64,000 nt of DNA from Mycobacterium sp. 050128 (lineage in GTDB: Bacteria; Actinomycetota; Actinomycetes; Mycobacteriales; Mycobacteriaceae), in the NCBI RefSeq assembly GCF_036409155.1, contig NZ_JAZGLW010000001.1, forward strand, positions 2,356,001 to 2,420,000, in the 5' to 3' direction. The translations under genes were made by a program, and so were the position numbers. This document shows, piece after piece, positions 62,229 to 64,000 of the stretch. Below the pieces are notes generated by a model. It made no database searches. It was not told where the DNA came from and saw nothing but the letters and a program-made list of their open reading frames with translations. How positions within the stretch are numbered: the stretch's first letter is position 1; every line of letters begins with the position of its first letter.

Positions 62229-62243
62229 GAGAACCTTACTCTC
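62229..62243. promoter_or_regulatory. GAGAAT-N3-ATTCTC operator copy G
   Basis: GAGAAC-CTT-ACTCTC matches the consensus at 10 of 12 arm positions and lies 60 bp upstream of the SDR gene at 62168, in the 278-bp divergent region. Confidence 0.55.
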
Positions 62244-62405
62244 GCAGCGAAGTGGCGTGCAACATGCCGACGAAACGCGCCGCAGCCTGGGCTGAGGCCG
62301 GTTACGCGCTTCCCTTGCTGGCCCTGGGGCGCTGGTCAGTGACCTTGTCCCATTCCTATGACTTTCTTGAATTCTCGAGAGTCGAATGTAAGATTCGCCC
62401 GGGAA

Positions 62406-62420
62406 GAGAATGAAATTTTC
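62406..62420. promoter_or_regulatory. GAGAAT-N3-ATTCTC operator copy H
   Basis: GAGAAT-GAA-ATTTTC matches at 11 of 12 arm positions and lies 26 bp upstream of the ATG of the aldehyde-dehydrogenase remnant at 62447, in the same divergent region as copy G. Confidence 0.6.
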
Positions 62421-62446
62421 GTGATCGTCACCACAAGAGGAGCCGA

Positions 62447-62644
62447 ATGCCAGTGCAGGTCACAGTGTCGGACGTCGCGGATACGACAAGCTCAGAGGTA
62501 TCCCGCCGACTGTTGATCGATGGCCGGCTCGCCGCGGGTGACAAGACATTCCCCTCGATCAATGCTGCCACCGGGGAGGTCACCGGGCACGCTCCGGACG
62601 CCGGCGCCCCCCTTTCCGTCCCGGTGACGGGAGGCAGCAAATGA
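62447..62644 (+). pseudogene. N-terminal remnant of an aldehyde dehydrogenase
   Basis: A 65-residue open frame whose residues 20-52 (LLIDGRLAAGDKTFPSINAA, then TGEVTGHAPDAG) match the start of NAD-dependent aldehyde dehydrogenases. The rest of the enzyme, including the NAD site and catalytic Cys, is absent; the frame runs into 12 unrelated residues and stops within the start codon of the CoA transferase (ATGA). This is best explained by a large deletion that joined the 5' end of an aldehyde dehydrogenase to the upstream edge of the next gene. The operator box and start codon are kept, so the leader may still drive the CoA transferase. Confidence 0.7.
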
Positions 62645-63846
62645 GGCCGTTGGAGGGCATTCGGGTGCTGGAAGTCGCCATGTACGGGTTCGTCCCGTCG
62701 GCGGGCGCGGTGCTGGCCGAATGGGGCGCAGACGTAGTCAAAGTCGAGCACGCGGTGACGGGCGACCCGCAGCGCGGACTTCGGCAGACCGGCATGCTGC
62801 GCGTCGAAGGCGATCCGAATCCCAACATCGAGCACGCCAACCGCGGCAAGCGCAGCATCGGACTCGACATGTCGACTCCCGGGGGCAAGGACGTCCTCTA
62901 CGAGTTGGCCCGCCGCTCGGACGTGTTCTTGACGAGCTTCCTGCCCGGTGCCCGGCAGAAGTTCGGCATCGATGTCGACGACATCCGCGCGGTGAACCCG
63001 TCGATCATCTACGCGCGCGGCAGCGCGCTCGGACCACGCGGTGAAGAGGCGACCAAGGGCGGCTACGACATGACCGCCTTCTGGTGCCGCGCCGGAACGG
63101 CAGCCACCATCACCCCGACCGGGATGCCCGGCATGATCGCGCCACCCGGACCTGCCTACGGCGACACGATCTCCGGGACCAACCTCGCCGGCGGCATTGC
63201 CGCCGCACTGCTCAAGCGCGAGCGCACCGGCGAACCCTCCGTCGTCGACGTGTCGCTGCTGGGCAGCGGGCTGTGGTCGATGGGTCACACCGTCGCGTTG
63301 ACCAAGCACCTGAACCAACGACTGGAAGCACCACCGCCCGGTGTGCACGGTGCACCCAACAACCCGTTGGTCGGGCTGTACACGACATCGGACGGCCGCT
63401 ACATCTCCTTTGTGATGATGCAGCCGACGAAATTCTGGGCCGATGTGTGCCGGCATATTGACCTGCCTGAGCTGGCCGATGATCCGCGGTTTGCCACCAT
63501 CGAGCAGATCACCGCGAATACGGCAGAAGCAGTTGAGATCTTGACCAAGGTGATCGCAACCCGCACGCTTGCCGAGTGGAGCGAACGCTTTGCCACGTTG
63601 GCCGGGCCTTGGGCGCCGGTGCAAGACACGCTGCAGGCAGTCGATGACGCCCAGATCCGGGCCAACGAATATGTTGTCCGGGCAGGCGAACTCGAACTGG
63701 TCGCCAACCCGGTCCAGTTCGATCTCACCGCACCGCACACCGGGCCCGCGCCCGGATTCGCCGCGCAAACCGACGAAATACTGCAGGAATTGGGACTCGA
63801 CTGGGACCGCATCATCGAACTCAAAACCGCCGGCGCGGTTACCTGA
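62641..63846 (+). CDS. CaiB/BaiF (type III) CoA transferase
   Basis: A 401-residue CoA transferase: GIRVLEVAMYGFVPSAGAVL and ADVVKVEHAVTGDPQRG at the N-terminus, the region NRGKRSIGLDMST, and the catalytic Asp in SVVDVSLLGSG. It would move CoA to a carboxylic acid and activate it for beta-oxidation. Its ATG overlaps the stop of the aldehyde-dehydrogenase remnant, with GGAGG nine bases upstream. Control is probably from the operator box at 62406. Confidence 0.93.
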   Translation: MRPLEGIRVLEVAMYGFVPSAGAVLAEWGADVVKVEHAVTGDPQRGLRQTGMLRVEGDPNPNIEHANRGKRSIGLDMSTPGGKDVLYELARRSDVFLTSFLPGARQKFGIDVDDIRAVNPSIIYARGSALGPRGEEATKGGYDMTAFWCRAGTAATITPTGMPGMIAPPGPAYGDTISGTNLAGGIAAALLKRERTGEPSVVDVSLLGSGLWSMGHTVALTKHLNQRLEAPPPGVHGAPNNPLVGLYTTSDGRYISFVMMQPTKFWADVCRHIDLPELADDPRFATIEQITANTAEAVEILTKVIATRTLAEWSERFATLAGPWAPVQDTLQAVDDAQIRANEYVVRAGELELVANPVQFDLTAPHTGPAPGFAAQTDEILQELGLDWDRIIELKTAGAVT

Positions 63847-63926
63847 GAGTGGAGCTGACTGAGATGTTTGCGCGTTCGATAACGGTTATGCGTTTTTTGC
63901 TCCGCACGGGCGTGGCATGAGTCACA

Positions 63927-64000
63927 ATGACCGGACGCTTTCTCACGCGACGGATCGGAGGACTGGCGTGCGTGCTGGTTACGCCTGTCTCGCCGGCGCT
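63927..64000 (+). CDS. secreted protein, N-terminus only (window edge)
   Basis: The last 74 bases begin a reading frame MTGRFLTRRIGGLACVLVTP that looks like a Sec signal peptide, with a basic start and a hydrophobic core that ends SPA at the window edge. The mature part is outside the window. An in-phase competitor, GTG at 63968 preceded by GGAGG, is in another frame and cannot be ruled out. No function can be given. Confidence 0.5.
   Translation, partial: MTGRFLTRRIGGLACVLVTPVSPA

Overview
The window is high-GC actinobacterial DNA and most likely comes from a Mycobacterium. The evidence is a Tat/lipoprotein multicopper oxidase that I recognise as the mycobacterial MmcO type, a pair of Mce-associated membrane proteins, a mycofactocin-type SDR, an F420/LLM oxidoreductase, a DUF5313 membrane protein, many P450s with small ferredoxins, and frequent GTG/TTG starts with ATGA/GTGA overlaps. 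No rRNA, tRNA, CRISPR array, insertion sequence or prophage was seen.

Layout. 1-4.1 kb: end of an alpha/beta hydrolase, mmcO, an NmrA-like protein and a membrane protein. 4.2-14.4 kb: a plus-strand module (SDR, TetR, ferredoxin, P450, amidohydrolase, two M24-fold proteins, a crotonase and a two-domain CoA transferase), with the same palindrome in front of the SDR and the TetR gene. 14.4-17.5 kb: SDR, MarR regulator, DUF5313 protein, mycofactocin-type SDR and an internally deleted P450. 17.7-30.9 kb: a TetR regulator divergent from an acyl-CoA dehydrogenase, then a minus-strand operon (carboxymuconolactone decarboxylase family protein, Rieske oxygenase, small protein, amidohydrolase, NTF2-like protein, acyl-CoA dehydrogenase pair) and a plus-strand run (amidohydrolase, acyl-CoA dehydrogenase, crotonase, thiolase). 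31-33.7 kb: flavin disulfide oxidoreductase and a TetR gene behind a long inverted repeat. 33.8-41.3 kb: P450s, ferredoxins, two beta-hydroxyacid dehydrogenases, a hydrolase and a DUF35-thiolase fusion. 41.5-53.8 kb: epimerase, LLM oxidoreductase, acyl-CoA dehydrogenase, ferredoxin plus NuoF-like flavoprotein, Rieske ferredoxin, two amidohydrolases, beta-hydroxyacid dehydrogenase, CMD protein and TetR. 53.8-64 kb: nonsense-interrupted hydrolase, nitroreductase, acyl-CoA dehydrogenase pair, Mce-associated pair, secreted protein, P450/ferredoxin/SDR, an aldehyde-dehydrogenase remnant and a CoA transferase.

Taken together this looks like a large catabolic region. P450s and a Rieske oxygenase with their ferredoxins would hydroxylate a hydrophobic substrate, SDRs and F420/NAD enzymes would oxidise it, CoA transferases would activate acids, and acyl-CoA dehydrogenases, crotonases and thiolase/aldolase-type enzymes would shorten the acyl-CoAs. 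The substrate cannot be read from the sequence; a steroid- or terpenoid-like compound is a guess from the family mix. The most distinctive observation is a repeated palindrome, GAGAAT-N3-ATTCTC. It occurs eight times, always between genes, in front of acyl-CoA dehydrogenase, P450, SDR, CMD/Rieske, amidohydrolase and CoA-transferase units. One perfect copy lies between the TetR gene at 17.7 kb and its divergent neighbour, which suggests a local regulon controlled by that TetR protein. Several genes carry damage or lost catalytic residues: two in-frame deletion remnants, one nonsense mutation, a metal-ligand-less M24 protein and two amidohydrolases with altered metal sites.
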